A program made the position numbers and the translations under genes. A DNA stretch of 64,000 nt from Cupriavidus plantarum (lineage in GTDB: Bacteria > Pseudomonadota > Gammaproteobacteria > Burkholderiales > Burkholderiaceae), in NCBI RefSeq assembly GCF_905397285.1, contig NZ_CAJPUX010000002.1:930001-994000 (forward strand), given 5' to 3'. Numbering within the stretch: the stretch's first letter is position 1; every line of letters begins with the position of its first letter. Positions 50,868 to 60,319 of this stretch are shown piece after piece. The notes beneath the pieces are model-generated. The model made no database searches, was not told the origin of the DNA, and saw only the letters and a list, made by a program, of their open reading frames with translations.

Positions 50868-52178
50868 CTACTCGAACCTGTGCGCCGCCAGTTCCAGCGT
50901 TTCCGCCGTTTGCGCCGAGTTCATCTGGAAGCGGACGACGCGGTGGATGTCCGGCGCGTACCACGCCGTGGCGGTGTAGGCGTGGCTCGTGGTGCCGCCC
51001 CCGCCGTTGATCGTGCGCTGGACGTAGCCGCGGTACGCGATGCGGATGGTGCGGTAGCGGCCGGCGGGGGTGGAGATTTCGGATTCGCTGCCGGCGTTGC
51101 CTTCGATGTCGGTCTGGAATCCCGTGCCGGGCTGGCGGTAAGAGTATTTCCATCGCTGGCCGACGCGGACGCCGTCGGGGACCCAGCCTGTGGGCGGGGA
51201 GGCCGCGTCGAAGTCGCCGCCGGCGGGGGTGACGATGCGTTCCAGCATGCCGTTCGTGCGTTCGATGCGGCCGCCCTGGTTGAAGATGACGCGGTCGCCG
51301 TCGAGGCGGTCTACGCGGTAGCGGACTTCCGATTGGCGGCGCGTGAGGTTGTCGGTCAGCAGGTATTGCCAGACTTCGCCGACGCGCGGGGAGCCGTCCG
51401 TGGCAGGTTGTCCCGCAGCGGTGGTGCCGGGCGCGGCGGATGCCGGCGTGCCGAGACCTGCCGCGCGCAAGACGCCTGTCGTGTCGTTGGCCGACGGCTG
51501 GTAGCTCGCCAGCACCGCCGCACCGCGCGTGCCGATGTCGCGTACCCACGCGGCCGGGACCGCGCGCTGGCGCGGGGGCGGGTTGCCCGTGCCGGAGACG
51601 AGAATGCCGACAAGCCGGCCCGCGTCGTCGAACACCGCACCGCCGCTGGCGGCTCCGTCCTGCGCCGCCGACAGCTCGATGCTCGCGAGCTTGTTGTCGG
51701 CGCCTGCCTGCAGGCCCGTCACCACCGACTCCCGTACGGCGACCGCGCTGCCCGCGGCCGATGCCAGCACCATCTTCTGCCCGAGCGAAGGCGCCGTGTT
51801 TCCGGCGGCGAGGGTCGCGCCCGCGCCCGGCAGGTTCGGCACCTTGAGCAGGCACAGGTTACGCTCGACGTCGGGCGCGGCGAGGGTCGCTTCATACGAA
51901 ACGTTCTCGCGCACGACCGCGATCGTGCGAGCGCCCGCCAGCACGTTGCAGGCGGTGACGATCTGGTTCTGTCCCGTCAACACACCCGAGCCGGTGCCAA
52001 TGGCGTTCCCTTGCGCACCGACCGCGCGGACGGCGTAGACATTGCCGGTAATCTGATCGAGGCCGATGGCGCTCGCATGCGTGGCGGTGAAGGCGAGGGT
52101 GGCGAAGGTGGCGAGCGCAGCGAGTGGCGGGGTGCGATGGGACATGCCGAGGCGATGGGAATAGATGAAGCGTGTCAT
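50868..52178 (-). CDS. Secreted trypsin-like serine protease homologue, catalytically degenerate
   Basis: 436 residues. Signal peptide to about residue 37 (LAALATFATLAFTATHASA-I). Chymotrypsin-like domain about 40-225: IGTGSGVLTGQNQIVTACNVLAG has Asn78 where the catalytic His belongs, VERNLCLLKV has Asn107 where Asp belongs, and DGAASGGAVFD keeps the Ser (178). A second domain (about 280-436) is a beta-rich region (QYLLTDNLTRRQSEVRYRVDRLDG, YRTIRIAYRGYVQRTING) of unknown kind. Probably a binding or scaffold protein. Starts 11 bases after a lipoprotein gene. ATG at 52145 is an alternative start. Confidence 0.82.
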   Translation of the reverse strand: MTRFIYSHRLGMSHRTPPLAALATFATLAFTATHASAIGLDQITGNVYAVRAVGAQGNAIGTGSGVLTGQNQIVTACNVLAGARTIAVVRENVSYEATLAAPDVERNLCLLKVPNLPGAGATLAAGNTAPSLGQKMVLASAAGSAVAVRESVVTGLQAGADNKLASIELSAAQDGAASGGAVFDDAGRLVGILVSGTGNPPPRQRAVPAAWVRDIGTRGAAVLASYQPSANDTTGVLRAAGLGTPASAAPGTTAAGQPATDGSPRVGEVWQYLLTDNLTRRQSEVRYRVDRLDGDRVIFNQGGRIERTNGMLERIVTPAGGDFDAASPPTGWVPDGVRVGQRWKYSYRQPGTGFQTDIEGNAGSESEISTPAGRYRTIRIAYRGYVQRTINGGGGTTSHAYTATAWYAPDIHRVVRFQMNSAQTAETLELAAHRFE

Positions 52179-52189
52179 GGGTTGGGGTT

Positions 52190-52780
52190 TCAGCGCGCTG
52201 GCAGCAGATAGCGGAGGTCGTTGATCGATACCGGGGCCGACGAGGATGGGGCGGTCGTGGCGGCGGTCGTTGCAGAAGGGGCAGGCGTGGGCGTTGCCAC
52301 CGCCGAGGGCGCCGCCGCGGCCAATGCAGACCCCGCAGCCGGCGCACCGGCCGGATAGTCCGGCGCCGCATCGCCCTTCTTGAGCGCGATGCTCTCGCCC
52401 ATGACAATGCGAATGACCTCGGGATAGTCGTACGCGGCGCCGCCCGTGGTGTCCACCACGACGCCGATCGCGCCACCGAAGAGTATGTTGCCGAAGACCA
52501 TGGGCTTGGTGGACGACGTCACTTTGGCGATGCCGTCCGGCATGCCTTCCTTCGTGCAGGTCACGGTGAGGTCCCCATACGCGCGGTGGACGGTGAGCGA
52601 CCCCGGCGTGGTCACGTGATACGTGCCCTTGCTGTTGGCCATCTCGCAGCTCGCCCCGCTGACCGGCGTCGCGCTCTGGTGCGTCTCCACCGTGATGACT
52701 TGCGACGTGCCGTTGACGATGGACGCGCAGCCGCCCGCCAGGCTGGCGCCGGCAATGACCGAAATGACCGATAACCGCAT
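52190..52780 (-). CDS. Lipoprotein of unknown function
   Basis: 196 residues; leader MRLSVISVIAGASLAGGC with lipobox LAGGC at 15-19, and after it ASIVNGTSQVITVETH, a common opening of small outer-membrane-directed lipoproteins. Beta-rich core with a hydrophobic Gly-rich stretch FGNILFGGAIGVVVDTTGGAAYDYPE, then a low-complexity Ala/Pro/Thr tail. Cotranscribed with the degenerate protease, suggesting they act together at the cell envelope. Confidence 0.82.
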   Translation of the reverse strand: MRLSVISVIAGASLAGGCASIVNGTSQVITVETHQSATPVSGASCEMANSKGTYHVTTPGSLTVHRAYGDLTVTCTKEGMPDGIAKVTSSTKPMVFGNILFGGAIGVVVDTTGGAAYDYPEVIRIVMGESIALKKGDAAPDYPAGAPAAGSALAAAAPSAVATPTPAPSATTAATTAPSSSAPVSINDLRYLLPAR

Positions 52781-52994
52781 GCTTCCCCGGAATCTTATTA
52801 TTGGAATCTGGCTCGCCCGCGCTCTGTCGGGTCGGCGGGTAATGTATCAAGCGGCATCGGGGCGAGGCCCCCCACCGACGTGGGGTGGTGGCCATGGCGT
52901 TGTCACGGAGCGCATTTGCATCGTCGGAATCCTTCGTGGACCCGTGGCGGCGCGCTGCCTAGACTGGGCGCTTCCATGACTTTGTGCCGCCAAC

Positions 52995-53810
52995 ATGAAA
53001 CGACGCCACGTTCTTGCCACGATTGCCCTCGCGCTCGCCGCGGTTGCCACTACGACGTCTGCCTACGCGCAGCGTGCCGATCGGCCGCTCAAGGTCGGCG
53101 TGCGCGGCGGCGTGGATGAGGAGATCTGGGAGGTAGTCACGCGCGTTGCTGAGAAGCAGGGGCTCAAGGTGCAGCCGATCATCATTACCGGCACGGCCAG
53201 CCCGAACGAAGCGCTCAACAACGGCGACCTCGACGCCAACGCCTTCCAGCACATCCCGTTCCTGCGCGATCAGATCAAGCAGCGTGGGTACAAGATCGTC
53301 GATGTCGGCCATACGCTGATCTCGCCGATCGCGTTCTATTCGAAGAAGTACAAGTCGCTCGACGCGCTCCCCAATGGCGCGCGCATCGGCCTGCCCAACG
53401 ATCCCAGCAACCAGACCCGCGCGCTCGTGATCCTGCGCGACAAGGGGCTGATCAAGCTGCGCGACGGGTTCGATCCGTTCACCGGCACCGCCGGGCTCGC
53501 CGATATCACGGCGAACCCGAGGAAGTTCGAGTTCATCGAGACCGCCGGCGTGGTGCAGCCGCGCGCATTGCCCGACGTCGACGCGGCCGCCATCGTCAAC
53601 ACCTTTGCCTATCAGGCGGGCCTCATCGCCACGCGCGACGGCATTGCGGTGGAAAAGAAGGAGAACAATCCGTACGTCAACGTCATCGCCGTGCGCGAGA
53701 AGGACAAGTCGGCGCCGTGGGTCGCGCCGCTCGTCAAGGCCTATCACTCCGGCGAAGTGCGCCAGTTCATCCTGACGAAGTTCCAGGGCTCCGTGATCCC
53801 GGCGTTCTGA
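52995..53810 (+). CDS. MetQ/NlpA-family ABC substrate-binding protein
   Basis: 271 residues with a normal Sec leader (RHVLATIALALAAVATTTSAYA-Q) and no lipobox, unlike E. coli MetQ. LKVGVRGGVDEEIWEVV, then NEALNNGDLDANAFQHIPFL and SNQTRALVILRDKGLI are family signatures. Ligands include methionine, other sulfur compounds and dipeptides. GVRGGVDEE replaces the usual GVTPGPHAE, a ligand-site change. Operon with ATPase and permease. Confidence 0.92.
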   Translation: MKRRHVLATIALALAAVATTTSAYAQRADRPLKVGVRGGVDEEIWEVVTRVAEKQGLKVQPIIITGTASPNEALNNGDLDANAFQHIPFLRDQIKQRGYKIVDVGHTLISPIAFYSKKYKSLDALPNGARIGLPNDPSNQTRALVILRDKGLIKLRDGFDPFTGTAGLADITANPRKFEFIETAGVVQPRALPDVDAAAIVNTFAYQAGLIATRDGIAVEKKENNPYVNVIAVREKDKSAPWVAPLVKAYHSGEVRQFILTKFQGSVIPAF

Positions 53811-53816
53811 TGCGCG

Positions 53817-54731
53817 ATGACAGACCCTAACCCGAATCGCGCCCACCACGCCCACCACGCGGACGAGGGGCATATCGTCTTCGACCGCATCGGCAAGACG
53901 TACCCCGGCGCCGCGGCGCCCGCGCTCACCGACATCTCGTTCAGCGTCGCGCGCGGCGAGATGTTCGGGATCATTGGCCGCAGCGGCGCGGGCAAGTCCA
54001 CGCTGCTGCGGACCATCAACATGCTGGAGCGTCCCGACACCGGCCGCGTGTCGATCGACGGCCGCGAGATCGGCCAGCTCGATGAAGATGGGCTAGTGGG
54101 CCTGCGCCAGCGTATCGGCATGATCTTCCAGCACTTCAACCTGCTGTCGGCCAAGACCGTGTTCGAGAACGTGGCGCTGCCGCTCCGCGTGGCGGGCGTG
54201 GCGAAACAGGACATCGCGCCGCGCGTCACCGAGGTGCTGTCGCTGGTCGGCCTCGAGGGCAAGGCACACGTGTATCCGGCCAAGCTGTCGGGCGGCCAGA
54301 AGCAGCGCGTGGGCATCGCGCGCGCGCTCGTGCATCACCCCGAGATCCTGCTGTGCGACGAAGCGACGTCCGCGCTCGATCCGGAGACGACCGAACAGAT
54401 CCTGGCCCTGCTGCGCGATATCCATCGGAAGATCGGCCTCACGGTCGTGCTCATCACGCATGACATGGCCGTGATTCGCGAGGCCTGCGACCGCGTGCTC
54501 GTGCTCGACCATGGGCGCATCGTCGAGCAGGGCACGGTGTGGGATGTCTTTACCGAGCCGAAGGCGGAGGCCACCATCGCGTTGCTGCGGCCGTTGCGGC
54601 CGCTGCGCCCGCCCGAGCCGCCCGAGCGGACGCCTCAGGCCCGCGCCCCGCACACTTCTGCACCTAATGTTGCGCATCCCTTTGCCACACCGCAACCGGA
54701 GACCCCACGCCATGTGGCTGCCAGTGTTTGA
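53817..54731 (+). CDS. MetN-type ABC ATPase
   Basis: 304 residues: Walker [11 protein letters not shown]-loop [22 protein letters not shown], signature [10 protein letters not shown], Walker [13 protein letters not shown], switch His LITHDM. The usual C-terminal NIL ligand-sensing domain is missing; instead there is a Pro/Arg-rich tail ([16 protein letters not shown]) coded partly by a 9-bp repeat, so methionine feedback inhibition is unlikely. Its end overlaps the permease start by 20 bases. Confidence 0.92.
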   Translation: MTDPNPNRAHHAHHADEGHIVFDRIGKTYPGAAAPALTDISFSVARGEMFGIIGRSGAGKSTLLRTINMLERPDTGRVSIDGREIGQLDEDGLVGLRQRIGMIFQHFNLLSAKTVFENVALPLRVAGVAKQDIAPRVTEVLSLVGLEGKAHVYPAKLSGGQKQRVGIARALVHHPEILLCDEATSALDPETTEQILALLRDIHRKIGLTVVLITHDMAVIREACDRVLVLDHGRIVEQGTVWDVFTEPKAEATIALLRPLRPLRPPEPPERTPQARAPHTSAPNVAHPFATPQPETPRHVAASV

Positions 54732-55368
54732 CAAGTACGTGAAGGCTTTCGGCGAAACGCTGCTGATGACGACCGCCGCCTGCGCGGTGGTGTTCTTGGC
54801 GGGCATGGCGCTGGCGCTCGTGCTGACGGTCACGGCGCCGGGTGGGCTGGCCCCGCGCCCACGGCTGCATCGCGTGCTATCGGTGCTCGTGAACATGTTC
54901 CGCGCGATACCGTTCATCATCCTGCTCGTTGCGATGCTGCCCGTCACGCGCATGATCGTCGGCACGACAATGGGCACGTGGGCCGCGGTGGTACCGCTGA
55001 GCGCCCATCTGATTCCGTTCTTCGCGCGCGTCTCGCAGGTCGCGCTCAACGAAATCGACCCGGGCCTCGTTGAGGCCGCGCGGGCGATGGGCTGCCGCCG
55101 CTGGCATATCGTGCGGCACGTGTTGCTGCCGGAGGCCTTGCCCGCGCTGCTGGGCGGCGCGACGGTCACGGTCATCGCGATGATCGGCTCGTCCGCCATG
55201 GCTGGCGCCGTCGGCGCGGGCGGGCTGGGAGACCTCGCTATCCGCTATGGATACGAGCGCTACGAGACATCGGTGATGTTCAACGTGATCATCATTCTCG
55301 TGGCACTCGTCACGCTGGTGCAGTTCAGCGGCGAACGGCTGGCCCGTCATTTCGATCGCCGCCGCTGA
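54712..55368 (+). CDS. MetI-type ABC permease
   Basis: 218 residues and five or six helices: [53 protein letters not shown], and the coupling loop [27 protein letters not shown]. Ends [28 protein letters not shown], as in MetI (here [12 protein letters not shown]). Completes the importer. Stops four bases before the convergent dioxygenase stop. Confidence 0.92.
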   Translation: MWLPVFDKYVKAFGETLLMTTAACAVVFLAGMALALVLTVTAPGGLAPRPRLHRVLSVLVNMFRAIPFIILLVAMLPVTRMIVGTTMGTWAAVVPLSAHLIPFFARVSQVALNEIDPGLVEAARAMGCRRWHIVRHVLLPEALPALLGGATVTVIAMIGSSAMAGAVGAGGLGDLAIRYGYERYETSVMFNVIIILVALVTLVQFSGERLARHFDRRR

Positions 55369-55372
55369 CCAA

Positions 55373-56374
55373 TCAGCTGGCCGCCCCGTGCGAAGCGAGC
55401 ACGGGGTCGCCCTCCAGCGCCACCGACGCGCGTCCGTCGGGACCCACCGGCACATCGCCAACCAGCGTGACGCGATAGAGCTGCCGATCGAAATCAAGGT
55501 CGAAGATATCGGTCGGGGCCAGATGGGCCGTGGAGCGGTTGTCCCAGAACGCGACGCTGCCCGGCTCCCACTTGAACCGCACCGTGAACTCGGGGCGGAT
55601 CGCATGCTCCCATAGCAGCTCCAGGATCTGCTGGCTTTCGCGCGGCGTCAGATCCTTGACCGACTTCAGAAATGACGGGCTCACATATAGCGCGCGCTCT
55701 CCGGTTTCCGGATGCACGCGCACGAGCGGATGCTCGCTGACGAGCGACGCGCGGTTGACGAGCGAGTCGAACTCGCGCGTGGCGCTGGCACCGGCCGGCG
55801 CCGTGAAGCGATGAATGCCGCGCAACCCATCGACGAATGCCTTCAGGGGCGCCGACAGGGCCTGATAGGCGGCGACGAGATTCGTCCATTGCGTGTCGCC
55901 GCCATAGGGCGGAATCGTGACGCCGCGCAGGATCGACGCCGCGGGCGGATTGACGGCCGCCGTGACGTCGGTATGCCAGCCCGTCCACGGCCGCACGTTC
56001 GTCTGCCCCTGAAACCGGTTGACCTTGCGGTGCTTGCCGATCGAGTACACCTCGGGATGTCCTTCCACATGGCCGAAGACCGGATGACCGACCGTGAGCT
56101 CGCCGAACTGGCGCGCGAAGGCAACCTGCGTCTCGTGGGTCAGCGCCTGGTCGCGGAAGAACACCACTTTCCAGCGCAGCAGCGCGCGGCGGATCGCGGC
56201 GACCTGGGCGGCGGGCAGCGGCTGGGTCAGATCCGCGCCGTGGATCTCCGCCCCGATATGGGCGGAAAGCGGCGCGATATGGAGGCCGTTATGCAAGCCG
56301 GTGTGGGCCGCGCCGATATCCGCGTTGTCGGCATCGCTGGGCGCGTCGGCCGCGGCGAGTTGAGTTTGTGTCAT
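55373..56374 (-). CDS. TauD/TfdA-family Fe(II)/2-oxoglutarate dioxygenase
   Basis: 333 residues. Iron ligands His134 and Asp136 in TGWHTDVT and His284 in DNRSTAHLAPTD; 2-oxoglutarate-binding Arg after it in DRQLYRVTLVGD. Family members release sulfite from taurine and alkyl sulfonates or cleave alkyl sulfates and phenoxyacids. GAGGTACACCC precedes the ATG, which overlaps the stop of the upstream ABC ATPase (ATGA). Last gene of an eight-gene operon, opposite a MetQNI-type importer. Confidence 0.92.
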   Translation of the reverse strand: MTQTQLAAADAPSDADNADIGAAHTGLHNGLHIAPLSAHIGAEIHGADLTQPLPAAQVAAIRRALLRWKVVFFRDQALTHETQVAFARQFGELTVGHPVFGHVEGHPEVYSIGKHRKVNRFQGQTNVRPWTGWHTDVTAAVNPPAASILRGVTIPPYGGDTQWTNLVAAYQALSAPLKAFVDGLRGIHRFTAPAGASATREFDSLVNRASLVSEHPLVRVHPETGERALYVSPSFLKSVKDLTPRESQQILELLWEHAIRPEFTVRFKWEPGSVAFWDNRSTAHLAPTDIFDLDFDRQLYRVTLVGDVPVGPDGRASVALEGDPVLASHGAAS

Positions 56375-57378
56375 GGGTGTACCTCGTGTTGGGCTGGGAT
56401 AGTGGGAGGCAGATCGATATGGCACGCGACCCGATGCCCCGTGCCGATGGCGCGAAGCAAGGGCTTCTCCGCGCGGCAGCGTGCGGTGGCATGCGAACAG
56501 CGGGCCTGATAGCGGCAGCCCGCGGGCAATGCCACCGGGGACGGGATCTCCGCGGGCGCGCCACCGCCGGCCGCCGTGTCGACGCGCGTCTCGCTCGCGG
56601 CGATCAACGCGCGCGTATATGGATGCGCCGCATGGCGGAGCACTTCGTCGCGTGGTCCGACCTCCATGAACTCGCCGAGATAGAGCACGCCGATCTGGTC
56701 GCTCATGTAGGCGACCACGGCCAGGTCATGCGAGATCAAGACGTAGGTCAGCGCCTGCGCGCGCTGGACTTCCTTGAGCAGGTTCAGGATCTGCGCCTGA
56801 ATGGAAACGTCCAGCGCGGAGACGGGCTCGTCCAGCACGAGCGCGCGTGGAGAAAGGCCCAGTGCGCGGGCGATGGCGACGCGCTGGCGTTGTCCGCCGC
56901 TCAACTGGTTCGGATATCTTTCGGCAAGTTCGGGCATCAGTCCCACGGCCTTGAGCAGCGACGCGACGCGCGCGTGGAGCGCCTTGCCGCGATAGAGGCC
57001 ATGCACGCGCATCGGCTCGGCGACGATCTCGCCGATGCGCATCATCGGGTTCAGCGCGGCGTACGGGTCTTGCAGGACCGGCTGGACGAGGCGGTGAAAG
57101 GCCTTGCGTTCGCGCGCGTTGCCGAGCGACAGGGGCGCGCCGTCGATGTGCAGCGTGCCGGCCGTGGCGGGCTCGGCCGCGAGCAGGAGTCTTGCGAGGG
57201 TGCTTTTACCCGAGCCGGATTCGCCGACGAGGCCAAAGGTCGTGCCCGCCGGGACGTCGAAGCCGACGCCGCTGACGGCGTGCAGCGTCTGGCTGGCGCC
57301 GAAAATGCCGCTGCGGACGCGGTAGGTTTTTTGCAGGGCCTGGGCGGAGAGAAAGGGAGAGGGGGACGGCGAGGTCAT
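56371..57378 (-). CDS. Dpp/Opp-type ABC ATPase (DppF/OppF)
   Basis: 335 residues: Walker [30 protein letters not shown], signature LSGGQRQRVA, Walker B LVLDEPVSALD, and the C-terminal oligopeptide-type motif GCRYQARCSHATARCRAEKPLL with Cys residues for an Fe-S or zinc site seen in DppD/F. Overlaps both neighbours by four bases. Confidence 0.93.
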   Translation of the reverse strand: MTSPSPSPFLSAQALQKTYRVRSGIFGASQTLHAVSGVGFDVPAGTTFGLVGESGSGKSTLARLLLAAEPATAGTLHIDGAPLSLGNARERKAFHRLVQPVLQDPYAALNPMMRIGEIVAEPMRVHGLYRGKALHARVASLLKAVGLMPELAERYPNQLSGGQRQRVAIARALGLSPRALVLDEPVSALDVSIQAQILNLLKEVQRAQALTYVLISHDLAVVAYMSDQIGVLYLGEFMEVGPRDEVLRHAAHPYTRALIAASETRVDTAAGGGAPAEIPSPVALPAGCRYQARCSHATARCRAEKPLLRAIGTGHRVACHIDLPPTIPAQHEVHP

Positions 57379-58448
57379 GCCACCCTCCGAGCGTGGTCGC
57401 TCTCGTGGTCTGGCTCGTGGTTGGGCTCGTGGTCAGTCTCGCGGTTGGGCTCGAAACGCGAAGCCCAGCGTTGCACGCGCTGCACCGTATGCCAGCACGC
57501 CACCCGCCGTTGGTCCTCCTGCCACGCGAACCAGTTGGGATAGCGCGCATGGCAGCGCGCATCGGCTTCCGGGCAGCGCGCCGCGAAGCGGCAGCCATCG
57601 GCCCACGCCCGCGCCAGCGGTGGCGTGCCGGGAATCGTACGCAGCGCCGCATCGCGGTCATGCAGCGAGGGAATCGCCCGTAACAGTCCCTCGGTATAGG
57701 GATGCACGGGCTGTGCAAACACGTCGGCAATGGGCCCTTGCTCCACCACACGTCCCGCATACATGATCGCCACATCGTCGCAGAACTGGGACGCAAGCTG
57801 CAAATCGTGCGTGACGAAGACGATCGTCAGCTGCCGCGATGCCTGCAGCGACTTGAGCAGGCCGAGAATCTGCATCTGCACGGTGACGTCGAGCGCGGTA
57901 GTGGGCTCGTCGCAGATCAGCAGATCCGGCGCGCAGGCCAGATTGATCGCAATGCAGACACGCTGGCGCATGCCGCCGCTGAACTGGAACGGATAACTGT
58001 CCAGCCGTTCGGCCGCCGCGGGAATGCGAACGGCCTCGAGCGCTTCGATGCTGAGGCGCTGGAGCGTGGCACGGTCGGTGATGCCATGGTGCCAGCGAAA
58101 GACTTCGGCAATCTGGTCGCCGATCGTGAGCAAGGGGTTGAGCGCGGTCATGGCGTCCTGCAGCACCATGCCGATGCGTTTGCCGCGCAGCGCGCGCAGT
58201 TGACGGGGACGCATGCGGACGAGGTCCGCGCCGTCGAACAGCACTTCGCCTTCCACGATCCGGCCATTCGGCGGCAGCAGGCCGAGCAGCGAAGCGCACG
58301 TCATGCTCTTGCCGGAGCCGGACTCGCCAACCAGCGCGAGGATCTTGCCACGCCGGACCTTCAGGTTGACATGATCGACGGCGGTCACCGTGCCGTCCTG
58401 CGTCACGAGCTGGGTGGTCAGATTGCGGGTTTCGAGGAGGATGTCCAT
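57375..58448 (-). CDS. Dpp/Opp-type ABC ATPase (DppD/OppD)
   Basis: 357 residues: Walker [26 protein letters not shown], signature FSGGMRQRV, Walker [13 protein letters not shown], and [20 protein letters not shown]. The last 25 residues ([19 protein letters not shown]) are a 4-residue repeat from a 12-bp tandem repeat and are absent from relatives, so the C-terminal tail was probably extended by repeat growth. Starts at the ATG ahead of [10 protein letters not shown]. Followed by DppF with a four-base overlap. Confidence 0.92.
   Translation of the reverse strand: MDILLETRNLTTQLVTQDGTVTAVDHVNLKVRRGKILALVGESGSGKSMTCASLLGLLPPNGRIVEGEVLFDGADLVRMRPRQLRALRGKRIGMVLQDAMTALNPLLTIGDQIAEVFRWHHGITDRATLQRLSIEALEAVRIPAAAERLDSYPFQFSGGMRQRVCIAINLACAPDLLICDEPTTALDVTVQMQILGLLKSLQASRQLTIVFVTHDLQLASQFCDDVAIMYAGRVVEQGPIADVFAQPVHPYTEGLLRAIPSLHDRDAALRTIPGTPPLARAWADGCRFAARCPEADARCHARYPNWFAWQEDQRRVACWHTVQRVQRWASRFEPNRETDHEPNHEPDHESDHARRVA
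57402..57449. repeat. In-frame 12-bp tandem repeat at ATPase C-terminus
   Basis: CTCGTGGTCTGG, CTCGTGGTTGGG, CTCGTGGTCAGT, CTCGCGGTTGGG: four units with shared CTCG-GGT core, encoding (P/T/S)(N/D)HE repeats on the minus strand. Confidence 0.85.
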
Positions 58449-58462
58449 GGCTGTCGCGCCTC

Positions 58463-59359
58463 TCACCACGTTTCGGGAATGACGGGGTTGAGCGTCTCCC
58501 GCAAGATGTCGCCGAGCTGGTTCGCGGCCAGTACCGTGACGATCAGCACCGCGCCCGGCAGCACGCAGATCCACCACGCATTGCTCAGATGGCTGCGCCC
58601 CTCGGCGATCATCGAGCCCCACGAGGCGAGCGGCGGCTGCACGCCGAGGCCAAGGAAGCTTAGCGTGGCTTCCAGCACGATCACGCTGCCAAGGTCGAGC
58701 GTGGCGAGCACGATCAGGGTGCCCAGCACGTTGGGGACGATATGGCGGCGCAGAATCCAACTGGTGCCCGCGCCGGCCAGCCGCGCGAGCAGCACGAACT
58801 CGCGCGTTTTCAGCGACAGGACCTCGCCCCGCGTGACGCGCGCGAAGCGCGCCCAGTTGGCGAGCGTGAGCACGACCACGAGATTGGTCATATCGACGCC
58901 GATGACGCCCGCCAGCACGAGCGCGAGAATCACGGCCGGAAAGGCCAGTTGCATATCGGTCAGCCGCATGATCACCGCATCCGCCGCGCCACCGACGTAG
59001 CCGGCCACCACGCCGAGCGTCGTGCCAATGACCCCGGCAAGGCCCACGACGATCAGCGCCACTGTCAGCGACACGCGCGCGCCAGCGATCACGCGCGACA
59101 GGATGTCGCGGCCGAGGGGATCGGTCCCGATCCAGTGCGCGGCCGATGGCGGCTGGAAGGTATCGGCAAGCGAAATGGCCACGGGATCGAACGGCACGAT
59201 CCACGGTGCCAGCAGCGCACAGACGCCAATGACGAGCACGGCAACGATCGCGGCCCACTTCTGCACGCGCGCGGCAAGACGGCGCGAACGCGGCGGGGCG
59301 GCCGGCACGGCGATCGGTTCGGCGGGAATTTCCCGTATCAGTGGCAGGACATCAGGCAT
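58463..59359 (-). CDS. Dpp-type ABC permease (DppC)
   Basis: 298 residues: WAAIVAVLVIGVCALLAPWIVPFDP first helix, HWIGTDPLGRDILSRVIAGARVSL typical of DppC, and the coupling loop LLARLAGAGTSWILRRHIVPNVLGTLIV. Ends LNPVIPETW. Start within the 14-bp repeat at 59349-59390; the real ATG is at 59359. Cotranscribed after DppB. Confidence 0.93.
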   Translation of the reverse strand: MPDVLPLIREIPAEPIAVPAAPPRSRRLAARVQKWAAIVAVLVIGVCALLAPWIVPFDPVAISLADTFQPPSAAHWIGTDPLGRDILSRVIAGARVSLTVALIVVGLAGVIGTTLGVVAGYVGGAADAVIMRLTDMQLAFPAVILALVLAGVIGVDMTNLVVVLTLANWARFARVTRGEVLSLKTREFVLLARLAGAGTSWILRRHIVPNVLGTLIVLATLDLGSVIVLEATLSFLGLGVQPPLASWGSMIAEGRSHLSNAWWICVLPGAVLIVTVLAANQLGDILRETLNPVIPETW

Positions 59360-59390
59360 AGCACATCAGGCATAACACATCACGCATAAC
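59349..59390. repeat. 14-bp tandem repeat across DppB stop/DppC start
   Basis: ACATCAGGCATAGC, ACATCAGGCATAAC, ACATCACGCATAAC. The DppC start codon and the DppB stop codon lie in different copies, so copy number sets their spacing. Confidence 0.9.
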
Positions 59391-60297
59391 GGATGCGAGG
59401 ATCGATCACGGCGTACAGCAGGTCCACCGCCAGATTGACGAGTGCGAACACGACGGCCGCGATGGTCACGGCAGCCTGCACGATCGTGTAGTCGAGGTTG
59501 TTGATGGAGTCGAGGATCAACTGGCCGACACCGGGCCACGCGAACACCACCTCGACCGATACCGCGCCGCCCAGCAGCACGCCGAACTGCAGCGAGACAA
59601 ACGTGATGACCGGCAGGATCGCGTTGCGCAATGCATGCCGGAACACGATCACGGATTCCGGCACACCCTTGATGCGCGCGAACCGGATGTACTCCGAATG
59701 CAGCACCGTGGTCATGCTCGACAGCGTGAGCCGGGCGACGCCGGCCGCCGCGTACCACCCGAGCGCGCACATCGGCAGCACCAGATGCGATACGGACCCA
59801 TAGCCGCCCGTCGGAAACCAGCGGAACTCGAGCGAGAACAGCTTGACGAAGATGAGGCTGAAGAAGAACGGCGGCGCGGCCTGTCCGAGCACGCCGAAGA
59901 CCTTGGCGAACTGATCGACGACGCCATGCGGCCACAGCGCGGAGGCGATGCCGAGCGGCAGGCCGATGAGCATGGCGACGCCGAGCGCGGCTACCGCGAG
60001 GATCAGCGTGGGCAGCAGCGCCTCCGCGACGACGCCCAGCGCGGGACGCGAGAACCGGTACGATGTGCCGAAGTCCCCATGCGCGAGGTCGCCGAGGAAA
60101 CTGGCGAACTGCACGGGCAGCGGCCGGTCGAGCCCCATCTGCTGGCGCAGGACGACGCGGTCCGCTTCCGTCGCCTCCGGTGGCAGCATCAGGTGCGTGG
60201 GATCGCCGATCGCGCGCACGATCGTGAAGATCAGCGCGATGACGAGCAGGACCGTCAGCGCCGATTGCGCGAGCCGCCGGAGAAGGTAGTTGAGCAT
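59380..60297 (-). CDS. Dpp-type ABC permease (DppB)
   Basis: 305 residues: LLRRLAQSALTVLLVIALIFTIVRAIGDP, GLDRPLPVQFASFLGDLAHGDFGTS (a DppB landmark), coupling loop YIRFARIKGVPESVIVFRHALRNAILPVITF. Starts 22 bases after the binding-protein stop. Confidence 0.93.
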   Translation of the reverse strand: MLNYLLRRLAQSALTVLLVIALIFTIVRAIGDPTHLMLPPEATEADRVVLRQQMGLDRPLPVQFASFLGDLAHGDFGTSYRFSRPALGVVAEALLPTLILAVAALGVAMLIGLPLGIASALWPHGVVDQFAKVFGVLGQAAPPFFFSLIFVKLFSLEFRWFPTGGYGSVSHLVLPMCALGWYAAAGVARLTLSSMTTVLHSEYIRFARIKGVPESVIVFRHALRNAILPVITFVSLQFGVLLGGAVSVEVVFAWPGVGQLILDSINNLDYTIVQAAVTIAAVVFALVNLAVDLLYAVIDPRIRYA

Positions 60298-60319
60298 GGA
60301 TGAGCCAGCCGCTATCCGT

